DNA of 5,222 nucleotides from an uncultured Lachnospiraceae bacterium (lineage in GTDB: Bacteria > Bacillota > Clostridia > Lachnospirales > Lachnospiraceae). The notes under the pieces are model-generated. The model saw only the letters and a list, made by a program, of their open reading frames with translations, did no database searches and was not told where the DNA came from. The position numbers were made by a program, and so were the translations under genes. The DNA lies in assembly GCA_910587895.1 (NCBI GenBank), contig CAJUOE010000170.1:1-5222 (forward strand), given 5' to 3'. Of the stretch, positions 5,188 through 5,222 are shown in pieces. The number at the start of each line of letters is the position of its first letter. Position 1 is the stretch's first letter.

Positions 5188-5222
5188 TGCCACAACCCAT
5201 TGAAAATACTGGGCTTGTGGCA
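5188..5222. terminator. Hairpin at the window edge, possible terminator or element end
   Basis: TGCCACAACCCA (5188-5199) pairs with TGGG (5210-5213) and TTGTGGCA (5215-5222), leaving one bulged C at 5214. This gives an 8-bp perfect outer and 4-bp inner stem with a 10-nt loop. The outer arm reaches the last base, so it may be longer. On the minus strand the hairpin is followed by CTTTTATACTTATA, which would suit an intrinsic terminator for a gene coming in from the right. On the plus strand the following bases are not visible. A transposon terminal repeat is an alternative. Confidence 0.45.

Noticed and set aside
5010..5222. Stop-free plus-strand frame running off the window
   Set aside because: It has no ATG with a ribosome binding site, shows no family motif and would have to read through the terminal hairpin; at this length an open frame in a GC-rich block can be chance.
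1..5222. CRISPR array, tRNA or rRNA
   Set aside because: No regularly spaced repeats of 23-40 bp, no tRNA-like cloverleaf with a TTCRA arm, and no ribosomal RNA segments were seen on either strand by eye.

Overview
The window looks like chromosomal or mobile-element DNA from a low-to-mid GC Firmicute, most likely a gut-type Clostridia (Lachnospiraceae-like). This is inferred from strong AGGAGG-type ribosome binding sites, tight gene overlaps, the protein families present, and fragments resembling TnpV and other mobile-element proteins common in that group. No species can be named from the sequence alone.

Layout: (1) 1-279 is a leader without an intact gene. It holds a nested hairpin element, a good candidate promoter (TATAAT at 154-159), a 6-bp inverted repeat at the expected transcription start, and a 14-codon reading frame with its own ribosome binding site that looks like the stump of an HTH/excisionase-like gene. 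(2) 280-2401 is a two-gene signalling unit: an OmpR/PhoB-class response regulator and a membrane histidine kinase overlapping by 11 bp. (3) 2402-2577 is a dense regulatory gap with helically phased TAAGAT repeats (probable response-regulator sites) and a strong rho-independent terminator whose left arm starts at the predicted promoter start point. (4) 2578-4702 is an ABC exporter: an ATPase, then an ABC-2-like permease overlapping it by 17 bp. (5) 4577-4964 is decayed mobile-element coding sequence. The last part of the permease reading frame is no longer permease but a TnpV-like fragment, followed by a frameshifted remnant with a MCKAID-like, charged coiled-coil tail. (6) 4965-5222 has no supportable gene and ends in a hairpin with an 8-bp perfect outer stem, cut by the window edge.

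How it works together (inference): the kinase senses something outside the cell through an approximately 130-residue extracytoplasmic domain and phosphorylates the regulator at Asp55. The regulator binds the TAAGAT repeats and switches on the ABC exporter. This is the usual arrangement for peptide-antibiotic sensing and resistance or self-immunity modules in Firmicutes, but the substrate cannot be read from the sequence. The exporter may be impaired here, because the permease has lost its expected last membrane helix to a fusion with mobile-element sequence. Element remnants on both sides suggest the module sits in, or was carried by, a mobile region. I do not see a clearly new class of system. 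The most distinctive points are the permease/TnpV junction and the compact promoter-terminator overlap.
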